From Pseudomonas sp. ACM7 (GTDB taxonomy: Bacteria > Pseudomonadota > Gammaproteobacteria > Pseudomonadales > Pseudomonadaceae): 64,000 bases of DNA. The notes under the pieces were generated by a model. The model had not been told where the DNA came from. It saw only the letters and a program-made list of their open reading frames with translations, and did no database searches. Positions 39,166 through 47,438 of the stretch are shown here, piece by piece. Both the position numbers and the translations under genes were made by a program. The stretch spans positions 1,305,336 through 1,369,335 of the forward strand of contig NZ_CP024866.1 in the NCBI RefSeq assembly GCF_004136015.1. Reading direction: 5' to 3'. How positions within the stretch are numbered: position 1 is the first letter of the stretch; each line of letters begins with the position of its first letter.

Positions 39166-40704
39166 ATGCCCACTTCTACCTTGCCTACGCCCCCTCTTGC
39201 TGAGATCTACGATATCGCCGTCATCGGTGGCGGGATCAATGGCGTGGGGATCGCAGCGGATGCCGCCGGTCGCGGTCTTTCGGTGTTTCTTTGCGAAAAG
39301 GACGACCTGGCCAGCCACACCTCTTCAGCGAGCAGCAAGCTGATCCACGGTGGCCTGCGCTACCTTGAACATTACGAATTCCGTCTGGTGCGCGAAGCCC
39401 TGGCCGAACGCGAAGTGCTGCTGGCCAAGGCCCCGCACATCGTCAAGCAGATGCGCTTCGTGCTGCCGCACCGCCCACACCTGCGTCCGGCCTGGATGAT
39501 CCGCGCCGGCCTGTTCCTTTATGACCACCTCGGCAAGCGGGAAAAACTCGAAGGCTCGAAAAGCCTGAAGTTCGGCCCGGACAGCCCGCTGAAAAGCGAA
39601 ATCACCAAAGGCTTCGAATACTCCGATTGCTGGGTCGACGATGCTCGTCTGGTGGTACTGAACGCCATGGCCGCCCGTGAAAAAGGCGCCCACGTTCACA
39701 CCCAGACCCGTTGCGTCAGCGCTCGTCGCACCAAGGGAATGTGGCACCTGCATCTGGAACGCGCCGATGGCAGTCTGTTTTCGATCCGCGCCAAGGCACT
39801 GGTAAACGCCGCCGGCCCTTGGGTCGCCAAGTTCATTCGTGACGACCTGAAGATGGAATCGCCGTACGGCATCCGCCTGATTCAGGGCAGCCATCTGATC
39901 GTGCCGAAGCTGTACGAAGGCGAACACGCGCACATTCTGCAAAACGAAGATCAGCGCATCGTGTTCACCATTCCGTACCTGAACCACTTCACCCTGATCG
40001 GCACCACCGACCGCGAGTACACCGGCGATCCGGCTGCAGTTGCGATCACCGAAGGCGAAACCGATTACCTGTTGAAAGTGGTCAACTCCCATTTCAAGAA
40101 ACGCATCAGCCGCGACGATATCCTGCACAGCTATTCCGGTGTTCGCCCACTGTGCAACGACGAATCCGACAACCCGTCGGCCGTTACCCGCGACTACACC
40201 TTGGCGCTGTCGGGCACCGGCGAAGAAGCGCCGCTGTTGTCGGTGTTCGGCGGCAAGCTGACCACCTACCGCAAGCTGGCCGAGTCGGCGCTGGCGCAAC
40301 TGGCTCCGTACTTCAAGGACATCAAGCCGAGCTGGACCGCCAGCGCTACCCTGCCGGGCGGTGAAGACATGACCACCCCGCAAGCCTTGTGCGCCTTGAT
40401 CCGTGACAAGTTCGACTGGGTGCCGACCGAAATCGCCCGCCGCTGGGCCACCACCTACGGCAGCCGCACCTGGCGCATGCTGGAAGGCGTGCAGAATCTC
40501 GGCGATATGGGCGAACACATCGGCGGCGGGCTCTACACCCGTGAAGTCGATTACCTGTGCAGCGAAGAATGGGCAACCACCGCGCATGACATTCTGTGGC
40601 GCCGCAGCAAGCTGGGGCTGTTCACCACCCCGGCGGAACAGGAAAAGCTCAAGGATTATCTGAGCAAGGTCGAGCAGAACCGCAGCAAGATCGAAGCGGC
40701 CTGA
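39166..40704 (+). CDS. glpD: Aerobic glycerol-3-phosphate dehydrogenase
   Basis: A 512-residue FAD enzyme at the inner membrane, oxidising glycerol-3-phosphate to dihydroxyacetone phosphate and feeding quinone. The FAD-binding motif is DIAVIGGGINGVGIAADAAGRG (residues about 13-34 region), with SSASSKLIHGGLRYLEHYEF following. The C-terminal DAO_C domain holds RRWATTYGSR. GAGG lies before the ATG. Own operator region upstream and strong terminator downstream. Confidence 0.98.
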   Translation: MPTSTLPTPPLAEIYDIAVIGGGINGVGIAADAAGRGLSVFLCEKDDLASHTSSASSKLIHGGLRYLEHYEFRLVREALAEREVLLAKAPHIVKQMRFVLPHRPHLRPAWMIRAGLFLYDHLGKREKLEGSKSLKFGPDSPLKSEITKGFEYSDCWVDDARLVVLNAMAAREKGAHVHTQTRCVSARRTKGMWHLHLERADGSLFSIRAKALVNAAGPWVAKFIRDDLKMESPYGIRLIQGSHLIVPKLYEGEHAHILQNEDQRIVFTIPYLNHFTLIGTTDREYTGDPAAVAITEGETDYLLKVVNSHFKKRISRDDILHSYSGVRPLCNDESDNPSAVTRDYTLALSGTGEEAPLLSVFGGKLTTYRKLAESALAQLAPYFKDIKPSWTASATLPGGEDMTTPQALCALIRDKFDWVPTEIARRWATTYGSRTWRMLEGVQNLGDMGEHIGGGLYTREVDYLCSEEWATTAHDILWRRSKLGLFTTPAEQEKLKDYLSKVEQNRSKIEAA

Positions 40705-40724
40705 TCGGCAATCCGGTTAAAGCA

Positions 40725-40757
40725 AAGCCCCTGAATCTCAAGATTCAGGGGCTTTTT
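40725..40757 (+). terminator. Terminator after glpD
   Basis: AAGCCCCTGAATCT/AGATTCAGGGGCTTTTTT with a 2-nt loop; it also overlaps the end region of the convergent lysR gene. Confidence 0.93.
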
Positions 40758-40766
40758 TGTAGGTGC

Positions 40767-41654
40767 TTACTGCGCCAGATGCAGCAACAGGAAATCGATG
40801 AAGGCCCTCGATTTGTGGGGCAAATGCGGGCTGTTGGGAAACACCACGTTGACGGACTGCGAGGGCAGCGAATAGTCGGGCAACAGCCGGATCAGCCGCT
40901 CGCTGGCGATGTCGTCCTTGACCACCCAGGCGGGCAGCACCGAGACGCCTAGCGACGACAACGTCATGGAGCGGATGGCCGTGGAAGAATTGGATTCAAA
41001 CTGATTGATCCCGTTGATCTCGACAGCCCCCAATTGCGGATGGCGCAACGACCACTGGGTCGGTGCCTGCAGGTTGCTGTTGGCGATCCACGGCACCGAA
41101 TTCAGGTCCTGAGGATTCTGCACCGGGTGACGTGCAAGAAACGTCTCGGTAGCCACCAGGACAATTTCATAATCCGCCAGTTTACGGCTCTTGAAAGCAG
41201 AGTCCGCCAAGTTACCTAAACGGATAACCAGGTCTAACTTTTCCGCCACCAGATCATTGAGTGACGAGTTGAAGTTATAACAGAGTTTTATTTCCGGATA
41301 ACGCTCTATAAATTGCGGTATCAACGGAAGAATATAGGCCTCGCCGTATTCACTGGTGGAACTGAAGCGCAACTTGCCGGACACCCGATTATGCCCTTTT
41401 AATACATTATCGAAGGCGTTATCGATGTCCGCGACAATACCTTTGAACTCTTCATAAAAGTCCTGACCGATTTCGGTGAGGGATATATTTCGGGTATTTC
41501 GAATCAACAACGTCGCTGACAGCACGTCCTCCAGCGCCTTGACATGCAGGCTGGCCATGGCTTTGCTGATGCTCAGGTAATTGGCAGCCTTGGTGTAAGA
41601 ACCAAAATCGACCACGGCCAGGAATGTCTGGACCCGATTAAGATGAGTGTGCAT
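40767..41654 (-). CDS. LysR-family transcriptional regulator
   Basis: A 295-residue LysR regulator with an N-terminal winged helix (NRVQTFLAVVDFGSYTKAANYLSISKAMASLHVKALEDVL) and a periplasmic-binding-like effector domain. It belongs to the AaeR/CrgA-like branch where an FxxxxDxGS pattern opens the domain. The ATG at 41654 is chosen; a GTG five codons upstream is possible. It is divergent from an MFS exporter 105 bp away, so it most likely controls that transporter in response to the exported compound. Confidence 0.9.
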   Translation of the reverse strand: MHTHLNRVQTFLAVVDFGSYTKAANYLSISKAMASLHVKALEDVLSATLLIRNTRNISLTEIGQDFYEEFKGIVADIDNAFDNVLKGHNRVSGKLRFSSTSEYGEAYILPLIPQFIERYPEIKLCYNFNSSLNDLVAEKLDLVIRLGNLADSAFKSRKLADYEIVLVATETFLARHPVQNPQDLNSVPWIANSNLQAPTQWSLRHPQLGAVEINGINQFESNSSTAIRSMTLSSLGVSVLPAWVVKDDIASERLIRLLPDYSLPSQSVNVVFPNSPHLPHKSRAFIDFLLLHLAQ

Positions 41655-41759
41655 AGCAATATGGCTCACTGTTAAATCCCGTCAAACATTGTTTCAAGAA
41701 TAGTCGTATCGACAGTTCAAGTCCACCGCCCCTATGCTTTGCGGCAAAGGGAAAACAAC

Positions 41760-43127
41760 ATGACCTATCGCTACAAAGTTGCACTGATATTTCTGATCGG
41801 CTTTTTTATAGACTGCATTAACATCTTTATGTCGGCGGTCGCATTACCGAGTATATCGGCGGCGCTGCACGTTAGTACTTCAGACGTTGCCTGGGTGGCT
41901 AACGCTTATATTCTGGGGCTGACTCTGATCATCCCGGTCAGCACCTGGTTGGCCGGTCGTTTTGGCAGCCGGGAAATCCTCACCGCCTCGATGATCGTAT
42001 TCACCGCTTCCGTGTGGATGTGTGGGCTGGCCAATAGCTTCAACGAACTGGTGATCTGGCGCTTCGTCCAGGGAATTGGTGGCGGCCTGTTGATTCCTGT
42101 CGGCCAGGCGCTGACGTTCAACCTGTTCAAGGGCGAGCAGCGGGCGAAAATATCCACATGGGTCATGGCCGTTGCCCTGATAGCGCCCGCCATTTCACCG
42201 ACCATCGGCGGTGTCATCGTCGACAGCAGTTCCTGGCGCTGGGTGTTCTACAGCAACATCCCGTTCTCGCTGATCGCGGCGCTGCTGTCCTGGTTCTGGA
42301 TCAACGAAGCGCGGCCGACGAGTTTGCCCCGACCCGACATCAAGGGCTTGCTGCTGGTCAGCGCGGCACTCGGCAGCCTGCTGATGGGCATGTCGTTGTA
42401 TGGCGGCGACGCTCCGGCATGGGTGGCCGCCCTCTTCGTCATGGCCGGCGTTGCTTTCGTCGTGCTGTACGGGCTGCACTACCGCACCTGCAAAAACCCG
42501 ATCATTGAACTGAGCCTGCTCAAAAGCAAAAAACTCAGCACCTCCATCTTTATCTATTACGCGATTCCCGGTGTGTTCACGGGGGTCAACTTGATGAGCA
42601 TCTTTTTCCTGCAAAACACCCTGCACTTCAGCGCCCGACTGACAGGGATGTTCATGATCCTGTACGCCATCGGCGCGTTCATCGCAATGCTGATCTGTGG
42701 CCGAGTCTATAACCGGATGGGCGCGAAGCGGCTGTTTGCCCTCGGCATGCTCTTGCACAGCGCCGGCATCGCCACCCTGTTACTGGTGAACGATCCCTCA
42801 GATTTTCTGGTGATTGTCATCGCCTACAGCTTGATGGGGATCGGCGGCGGCATCGGCGCCAACACAGCACAAACCACGTCGCTGATGGACTTCGAGGGCA
42901 ATGACACTCACAAGGCCAGTGTCATCTGGAACATCAACCGACAGATGTCATTCAGCATCGGCGCTGCCCTCTTCCTGATGGTTTTCAACCTGCTCTTGAA
43001 GCATTTCGATACCACCCAGGCCTACCACGTGACCTTCGCCATCGCCGCACTGGCAGGCTTGTTTCCACTCTTTCAACTGAGTCAGTTGAACACTCAAAAG
43101 GACTGTCATGCACAACAAAATAGTTGA
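41760..43127 (+). CDS. MFS drug-exporter-like transporter (DHA2/EmrB type)
   Basis: A 455-residue polytopic transporter with 12-14 membrane spans. Motif A-like GRFGSREILTAS, motif B RFVQGIGGGLLIP, and motif C-like APAISPTIGGVIVDSSSWRWVFYSNIP identify a proton-driven drug antiporter of the DHA2 group. No EmrA-type membrane-fusion partner is adjacent. The ATG at 41760 has AAAGGG upstream. The divergent LysR gene and the overlapping NTF2-like gene form one unit with it. Substrate unknown. Confidence 0.9.
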   Translation: MTYRYKVALIFLIGFFIDCINIFMSAVALPSISAALHVSTSDVAWVANAYILGLTLIIPVSTWLAGRFGSREILTASMIVFTASVWMCGLANSFNELVIWRFVQGIGGGLLIPVGQALTFNLFKGEQRAKISTWVMAVALIAPAISPTIGGVIVDSSSWRWVFYSNIPFSLIAALLSWFWINEARPTSLPRPDIKGLLLVSAALGSLLMGMSLYGGDAPAWVAALFVMAGVAFVVLYGLHYRTCKNPIIELSLLKSKKLSTSIFIYYAIPGVFTGVNLMSIFFLQNTLHFSARLTGMFMILYAIGAFIAMLICGRVYNRMGAKRLFALGMLLHSAGIATLLLVNDPSDFLVIVIAYSLMGIGGGIGANTAQTTSLMDFEGNDTHKASVIWNINRQMSFSIGAALFLMVFNLLLKHFDTTQAYHVTFAIAALAGLFPLFQLSQLNTQKDCHAQQNS

Positions 43128-43518
43128 ACAGGCGCAACACAGCATTCATCACGTGCACGAGTTGATCCACACCCTGTTCACCGACGCAAACGGTAAGGGG
43201 CAGACCGCTTTCGAGCCGCTGATGTCGGCATTCGCCGAGCACTTCACCATGGTCACCACTTCGGCTGCCATCGTCAGCCGGGCGATGGTCGAACAGATGT
43301 TCAAGGGTGCGGTCGGCGCCAAACCGGGCCTGGAGATCGTCATCAGCGACCTGCAGACGGTCTGGCAGGAAGGCAACAGCGTGGCGATTCGCTACAAGGA
43401 AACCCATCGCCTCAACCAGCGCGAAAGCTCACGGGTTTCGGTGGCGATCATTGGCATGCATCACCACAACGCCCAGTGGATTTACCTGCATGAAACGCCG
43501 CTAAGCCAGGGAGGCTGA
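43108..43518 (+). CDS. NTF2-like/DUF4440-type small protein
   Basis: A 136-residue protein with the alternating helix-strand pattern of NTF2/SnoaL-like folds: an N-terminal helix with HELIHTLFTDANGKGQTAFEPLMSAFAEHFTMVTT, then strands LEIVISDLQTVWQEGNSVAIRYKETHR and SRVSVAIIGMHHHNAQWIYLHETPL. The His-rich stretch near residue 118 is notable. It overlaps the MFS gene by 20 bp, so it is translated with it; a role in binding or altering the exported molecule is an inference. Confidence 0.75.
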   Translation: MHNKIVEQAQHSIHHVHELIHTLFTDANGKGQTAFEPLMSAFAEHFTMVTTSAAIVSRAMVEQMFKGAVGAKPGLEIVISDLQTVWQEGNSVAIRYKETHRLNQRESSRVSVAIIGMHHHNAQWIYLHETPLSQGG

Positions 43519-43591
43519 TTGTCATATGAACGGCATGATCACTGGCTCTTCTATTATCTGGCCGAAAGGACGTTAGCGGCCCCGAACACCA

Positions 43592-43636
43592 TTCGGTTTT
43601 CCGAACGCGACCTGTCAGTCGATTCGGTTAACCGGA
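43592..43636 (+). promoter_or_regulatory. AauR upstream activator sites
   Basis: TTCGGTTTTCCGAA (43592-43605) is an exact match to the TTCGGNNNNCCGAA motif reported, as I recall, for AauR in P. putida. A second site, TTCGGTTAACCGGA (43623-43636), has one mismatch. Their starts are 31 bp apart, about three helical turns, and they lie 76-120 bp upstream of the sigma-54 promoter. Confidence 0.8.
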
Positions 43637-43711
43637 TCCCCCTGCATCAAAACTCTCGCCATAAATATTTAATAACCTTATAAATCAATAAGTTGATCTA
43701 TTCAGCCTAGC

Positions 43712-43728
43712 CTGGCACGAGTCATGCT
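43712..43728 (+). promoter_or_regulatory. Sigma-54 promoter of aatJQMP
   Basis: CTGGCACGAGTCATGCT has the -24 GG and -12 GC with the obligatory 10-base spacing and the TGGCACG consensus. It lies 116 bp upstream of aatJ, downstream of the AauR sites. Confidence 0.88.
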
Positions 43729-43843
43729 CTACACTCTTGGACGAATGTCCGCTGAGCCAACCCTTCAGGAGCCGGCAAGCATTCAAAGCACAAAAAGGGC
43801 CGATGAACTGGCTCCATATAAAAACAATGTCGAGGAAAATTTG

Positions 43844-44770
43844 ATGCGCATCGTTCCCCATCTCCTGGGCGCAGCCATTGCTGCCGCTCTGATCAGCACT
43901 CCAGTTTTCGCCGCCGAACTCACCGGCACCTTGAAGAAGATCAAAGAGTCCGGCGTTATCACCCTCGGGCATCGTGACGCTTCCATTCCGTTTTCCTACA
44001 TCGCGGACGCTTCCGGCAAACCGATGGGCTACTCCCACGATATCCAGCTGAAAATCGTCGAAGCCATCAAGAAAGACCTCGACCTGCCGAACCTTCAGGT
44101 CAAATACAACCTGGTCACCTCGCAAACCCGTATCCCGCTGGTGCAGAACGGCACCGTGGACGTCGAGTGCGGCTCCACCACCAACAATGTCGAGCGTCAG
44201 CAGCAAGTTGACTTCTCCGTTGGCATCTTCGAAATCGGTACCCGCCTGCTGTCCAAGAAAGATTCCGCGTACAAGGATTTCGACGACCTCAAAGGCAAGA
44301 ACGTCGTGACCACCGCCGGCACCACGTCCGAGCGCATCCTCAAGTCGATGAACGCCGACAAGCAAATGGGCATGAACGTCATCTCCGCCAAAGACCACGG
44401 CGAGTCCTTCCAGATGCTGGAATCGGGCCGTGCCGTTGCGTTCATGATGGACGACGCCTTGCTGGCCGGTGAAGCCGCCAAAGCCAAGAAGGCGGATGAC
44501 TGGGCCGTGACCGGCACTCCACAGTCCTACGAAATCTACGGTTGCATGGTCCGCAAGGGCGACGAGCCGTTCAAGAAAGTCGTGGATGACGCCATCGTTG
44601 CAACCTACAAGTCCGGCGAGATCAACAAGATCTACGAAAAATGGTTCATGCAGCCAATTCCGCCAAAAGGCCTGAACCTGAGCTTCCCGATGAGCAACGA
44701 GCTCAAGGCCCTGATCGCCAATCCGACCGATAAAGCGGCTGACGACAAGCCTGTAGAAAAAAAGTCCTGA
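43844..44770 (+). CDS. aatJ: Glutamate/aspartate ABC transporter binding protein
   Basis: A 308-residue periplasmic binding protein of the amino-acid (GltI/BztA) family. The signal peptide is MRIVPHLLGAAIAAALISTPVFA with cleavage before AELTG. Ligand-site features include LGHRDASIPFSY, the NGTVDVECGSTTNN block and AGTTSERIL. A cysteine pair (VECG, YGCMV) may form the typical disulfide. CGAGGA precedes the ATG at 43844; the upstream open frame runs through the promoter. Sigma-54 and AauR sites upstream show control by AauSR, encoded four genes on. Confidence 0.95.
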   Translation: MRIVPHLLGAAIAAALISTPVFAAELTGTLKKIKESGVITLGHRDASIPFSYIADASGKPMGYSHDIQLKIVEAIKKDLDLPNLQVKYNLVTSQTRIPLVQNGTVDVECGSTTNNVERQQQVDFSVGIFEIGTRLLSKKDSAYKDFDDLKGKNVVTTAGTTSERILKSMNADKQMGMNVISAKDHGESFQMLESGRAVAFMMDDALLAGEAAKAKKADDWAVTGTPQSYEIYGCMVRKGDEPFKKVVDDAIVATYKSGEINKIYEKWFMQPIPPKGLNLSFPMSNELKALIANPTDKAADDKPVEKKS

Positions 44771-44784
44771 ATTCTAACTAACCT

Positions 44785-44819
44785 TATCTCCTGACAGGGC
44801 TCTGCCCTTTCAGGGGATA
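44785..44819 (+). repeat. Hairpin directly after aatJ
   Basis: TATCTCCTGACAGGGC pairs with GCCCTTTCAGGGGATA at 14 of 16 positions around a 3-nt loop. There is no U tract, so it probably protects the aatJ mRNA 3' end rather than ending transcription. Confidence 0.65.
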
Positions 44820-44892
44820 GTCACTCCCTGCTGGCATTTCTGGAAACACTCGAACCGGTGGCTGTCGAGCCGCTCGTGTGTGCCTGACCGTA

Positions 44893-45050
44893 GTGGCCTG
44901 TACGGTCAGTTCGTTAGCTCAAATTCGGTGCCGGAAGTTCATATCCAAGGCGCTGTGACGAGTCATAGCCCGCTATGGCGAGGAACAGCAACGCAGGAGA
45001 TGGACTTCCGGGGCCGGAGTTGAGCTGACAGAACTGACCACACAGGCCAC
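44893..45050 (+). repeat. Long imperfect inverted repeat between aatJ and aatQ
   Basis: Arms of about 52 bp begin GTGGCCTGTACGGTCAGTTC and end with the partner GAACTGACCACACAGGCCAC. A smaller hairpin (CATAGC/GCTATG) lies at the tip. Most of the 350-bp gap to aatQ is taken up by this and the hairpin at 44785. As RNA it would form a very long stem separating the binding-protein message from the permease genes. Confidence 0.8.
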
Positions 45051-45120
45051 CTAGGTCGGGCGGGAACGGAGCTTCCCCAGGCGGGCACTTGTACATCGAT
45101 CGATCTGAGGGGAGACCCTA

Positions 45121-45867
45121 ATGAATTACAACTGGGACTGGGGCGTGTTCTTCAAGTCCACCGGCGTGGGCAGCGAGACATATCTCGACTGGTACGTCGC
45201 CGGTTTGGGCTGGACCATCGCCATCGCCGTCGTGGCCTGGATCATTGCCCTGCTGCTGGGCTCGATTCTGGGCGTCATGCGCACCGTGCCGAACCGTATC
45301 GTATCGGGCATCGCGACCTGTTACGTCGAACTCTTCCGTAACGTGCCGCTGCTGGTTCAACTGTTCATCTGGTACTTCCTGGTGCCCGACCTGCTGCCTC
45401 AGAACCTGCAAGATTGGTACAAGCAGGATCTCAATCCGACCACCTCGGCGTACCTGAGCGTTGTCGTGTGCCTGGGCCTGTTTACCGCCGCTCGCGTTTG
45501 CGAACAAGTGCGTACCGGCATCCAGGCGCTACCGCGTGGTCAGGAATCCGCCGCTCGCGCCATGGGCTTCAAGCTGCCACAAATCTACTGGAACGTGCTA
45601 CTGCCCCAAGCCTATCGGATCATCATTCCGCCGCTCACCTCGGAATTCCTGAACGTGTTCAAGAACTCTTCCGTCGCGTCGCTGATCGGCCTGATGGAGT
45701 TGCTCGCGCAGACCAAACAGACCGCCGAGTTTTCCGCCAACCTGTTCGAAGCCTTCACCCTGGCAACGCTGATCTACTTCACGCTGAACATGGGCCTGAT
45801 GCTGCTGATGCGCATGGTCGAGAAGAAAGTGGCCGTACCGGGCCTGATCTCCGTAGGGGGTAAATGA
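45121..45867 (+). CDS. aatQ: Glutamate/aspartate ABC transporter permease
   Basis: A 248-residue inner-membrane permease of the HisM/GltJ family with about five spans. The cytoplasmic EAA-type loop EQVRTGIQALPRGQESAARAMGFKLPQIYWNVLLPQAYRIIIPP contacts the ATPase. GGGGAGA lies before the ATG. It pairs with AatM and AatP for uptake of acidic amino acids and amides. Expression relative to aatJ is probably reduced by the structured intercistronic RNA. Confidence 0.95.
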   Translation: MNYNWDWGVFFKSTGVGSETYLDWYVAGLGWTIAIAVVAWIIALLLGSILGVMRTVPNRIVSGIATCYVELFRNVPLLVQLFIWYFLVPDLLPQNLQDWYKQDLNPTTSAYLSVVVCLGLFTAARVCEQVRTGIQALPRGQESAARAMGFKLPQIYWNVLLPQAYRIIIPPLTSEFLNVFKNSSVASLIGLMELLAQTKQTAEFSANLFEAFTLATLIYFTLNMGLMLLMRMVEKKVAVPGLISVGGK

Positions 45868-46538
45868 TGGAATTCGACTTCTCGGGCATCATCCCGTCCC
45901 TGCCGGGCCTGTGGAACGGCATGGTCATGACCCTGCAACTGATGGCGCTGGGCGTATCCGGCGGGATCATCCTCGGCACGATCCTGGCGCTGATGCGCCT
46001 GTCCCACAGCAAACTGCTGTCGAACATTGCCGGCGCCTACGTTAACTACTTCCGCTCGATTCCGCTGCTGCTGGTCATCACCTGGTTCTACCTGGCGGTG
46101 CCGTTCGTACTGCGCTGGATCACCGGCGAAGACACCCCGATCGGCGCGTTTGCCTCGTGCATCGTGGCGTTCATGATGTTCGAAGCGGCGTACTTCTGCG
46201 AAATCGTCCGGGCCGGCGTCCAGTCGATTTCCAAGGGTCAGATGGGTGCAGCCCAAGCCCTGGGCATGACGTATGGTCAGATGATGCGGTTGATCATCCT
46301 GCCGCAAGCATTCCGCAAGATGACCCCGCTGCTGCTGCAACAGAGCATCATCCTGTTTCAGGACACCTCGCTGGTCTACGCGGTCGGTCTGGTGGACTTC
46401 CTCAATGCCTCGCGTGCCAGTGGCGACATCATCGGTCGCTCCAACGAGTTCCTGATCTTTGCAGGTCTCACGTACTTCACAATCAGCTTTGCCGCCTCGC
46501 TGCTGGTCAAGCGTCTGCAAAAAAGGTTTGCCGTATGA
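45867..46538 (+). CDS. aatM: Glutamate/aspartate ABC transporter permease
   Basis: A 223-residue permease, the second membrane subunit (GltK/HisQ-like). The EAA loop reads [45 protein letters not shown]. Two adjacent ATGs exist; the second (45867) has a GGGGG ribosome site at 6 bases, the first only 3. The start overlaps the stop of aatQ by one base, and its own stop overlaps aatP by 4 bp. Confidence 0.95.
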   Translation: MEFDFSGIIPSLPGLWNGMVMTLQLMALGVSGGIILGTILALMRLSHSKLLSNIAGAYVNYFRSIPLLLVITWFYLAVPFVLRWITGEDTPIGAFASCIVAFMMFEAAYFCEIVRAGVQSISKGQMGAAQALGMTYGQMMRLIILPQAFRKMTPLLLQQSIILFQDTSLVYAVGLVDFLNASRASGDIIGRSNEFLIFAGLTYFTISFAASLLVKRLQKRFAV

Positions 46539-47269
46539 TCTCTATCAAGAATGTCAACAAGTGGTATGGCGACTTCCAGGTACTGACTGACTGCAGCACC
46601 GAGGTCAAAAAAGGCGAAGTGATTGTGGTGTGCGGGCCGTCCGGTTCCGGCAAATCCACCCTGATCAAATGCGTCAATGCCCTGGAACCGTTCCAGAAAG
46701 GCGACGTGGTGGTCGATGGCACGTCCATCGCCGACCCGAAGACCAACCTGCCGAAACTGCGTTCGCGCGTTGGCATGGTGTTCCAGCATTTCGAATTGTT
46801 CCCGCACCTGACCATCACCGAAAACCTGACCATCGCGCAGATCAAGGTGTTGGGCCGCAGCAAGGAAGAAGCCACCAAGAAAGGCCTGCAACTGCTTGAG
46901 CGCGTCGGGCTGTCTGCCCATGCGCATAAGCATCCGGGCCAGCTCTCCGGTGGTCAGCAACAGCGTGTGGCGATTGCCCGTGCACTGGCGATGGACCCGA
47001 TCGTCATGCTGTTCGACGAACCGACTTCGGCGCTGGACCCTGAAATGGTCAACGAAGTACTCGACGTGATGGTGCAACTGGCCCACGAAGGCATGACCAT
47101 GATGTGCGTGACCCACGAAATGGGCTTCGCCCGCAAAGTGGCGGACCGGGTGATTTTCATGGACCAGGGCAAGATCATCGAAGACTGCATGAAAGAGGAG
47201 TTCTTCGGCGACATCAACGCTCGCGCCGAGCGAACGCAGCATTTCCTCGCCAAGATTCTGCAGCACTAA
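46535..47269 (+). CDS. aatP: Glutamate/aspartate ABC transporter ATPase
   Basis: A 244-residue polar-amino-acid importer ATPase (GltL-like). Walker [14 protein letters not shown]-loop [11 protein letters not shown], signature [15 protein letters not shown], Walker [16 protein letters not shown] and switch His VTHEM are intact. It begins in an ATGA overlap with aatM and ends the operon, 169 bp before the regulator genes, with a family 2 repeat pair between. Confidence 0.96.
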   Translation: MISIKNVNKWYGDFQVLTDCSTEVKKGEVIVVCGPSGSGKSTLIKCVNALEPFQKGDVVVDGTSIADPKTNLPKLRSRVGMVFQHFELFPHLTITENLTIAQIKVLGRSKEEATKKGLQLLERVGLSAHAHKHPGQLSGGQQQRVAIARALAMDPIVMLFDEPTSALDPEMVNEVLDVMVQLAHEGMTMMCVTHEMGFARKVADRVIFMDQGKIIEDCMKEEFFGDINARAERTQHFLAKILQH

Positions 47270-47287
47270 AACCTACACGGCCGCCCC

Positions 47288-47392
47288 TGTAGGAGCTGCC
47301 GCAGGCTGCGATCTTTTGATGTTGGCGCCAGCTCAGGCAACAAGTTGCCTGCTGAGCAGATCAAAAGATCGCAGCCTGCGGCAGCTCCTACA
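47288..47392. repeat. Inverted repeat pair, REP-like family 2
   Basis: TGTAGGAGCTGCCGCAGGCT plus GCGATCTTTTGAT pairs with its inverse ATCAAAAGATCGC plus AGCCTGCGGCAGCTCCTACA. It separates aatP from aauS and may act as a 3' end structure for the transporter message. Confidence 0.9.
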
Positions 47393-47438
47393 CGGGATCT
47401 TCGGGGCTTGTAGTTGTGGTTGACCCAAGGCATCTGTG

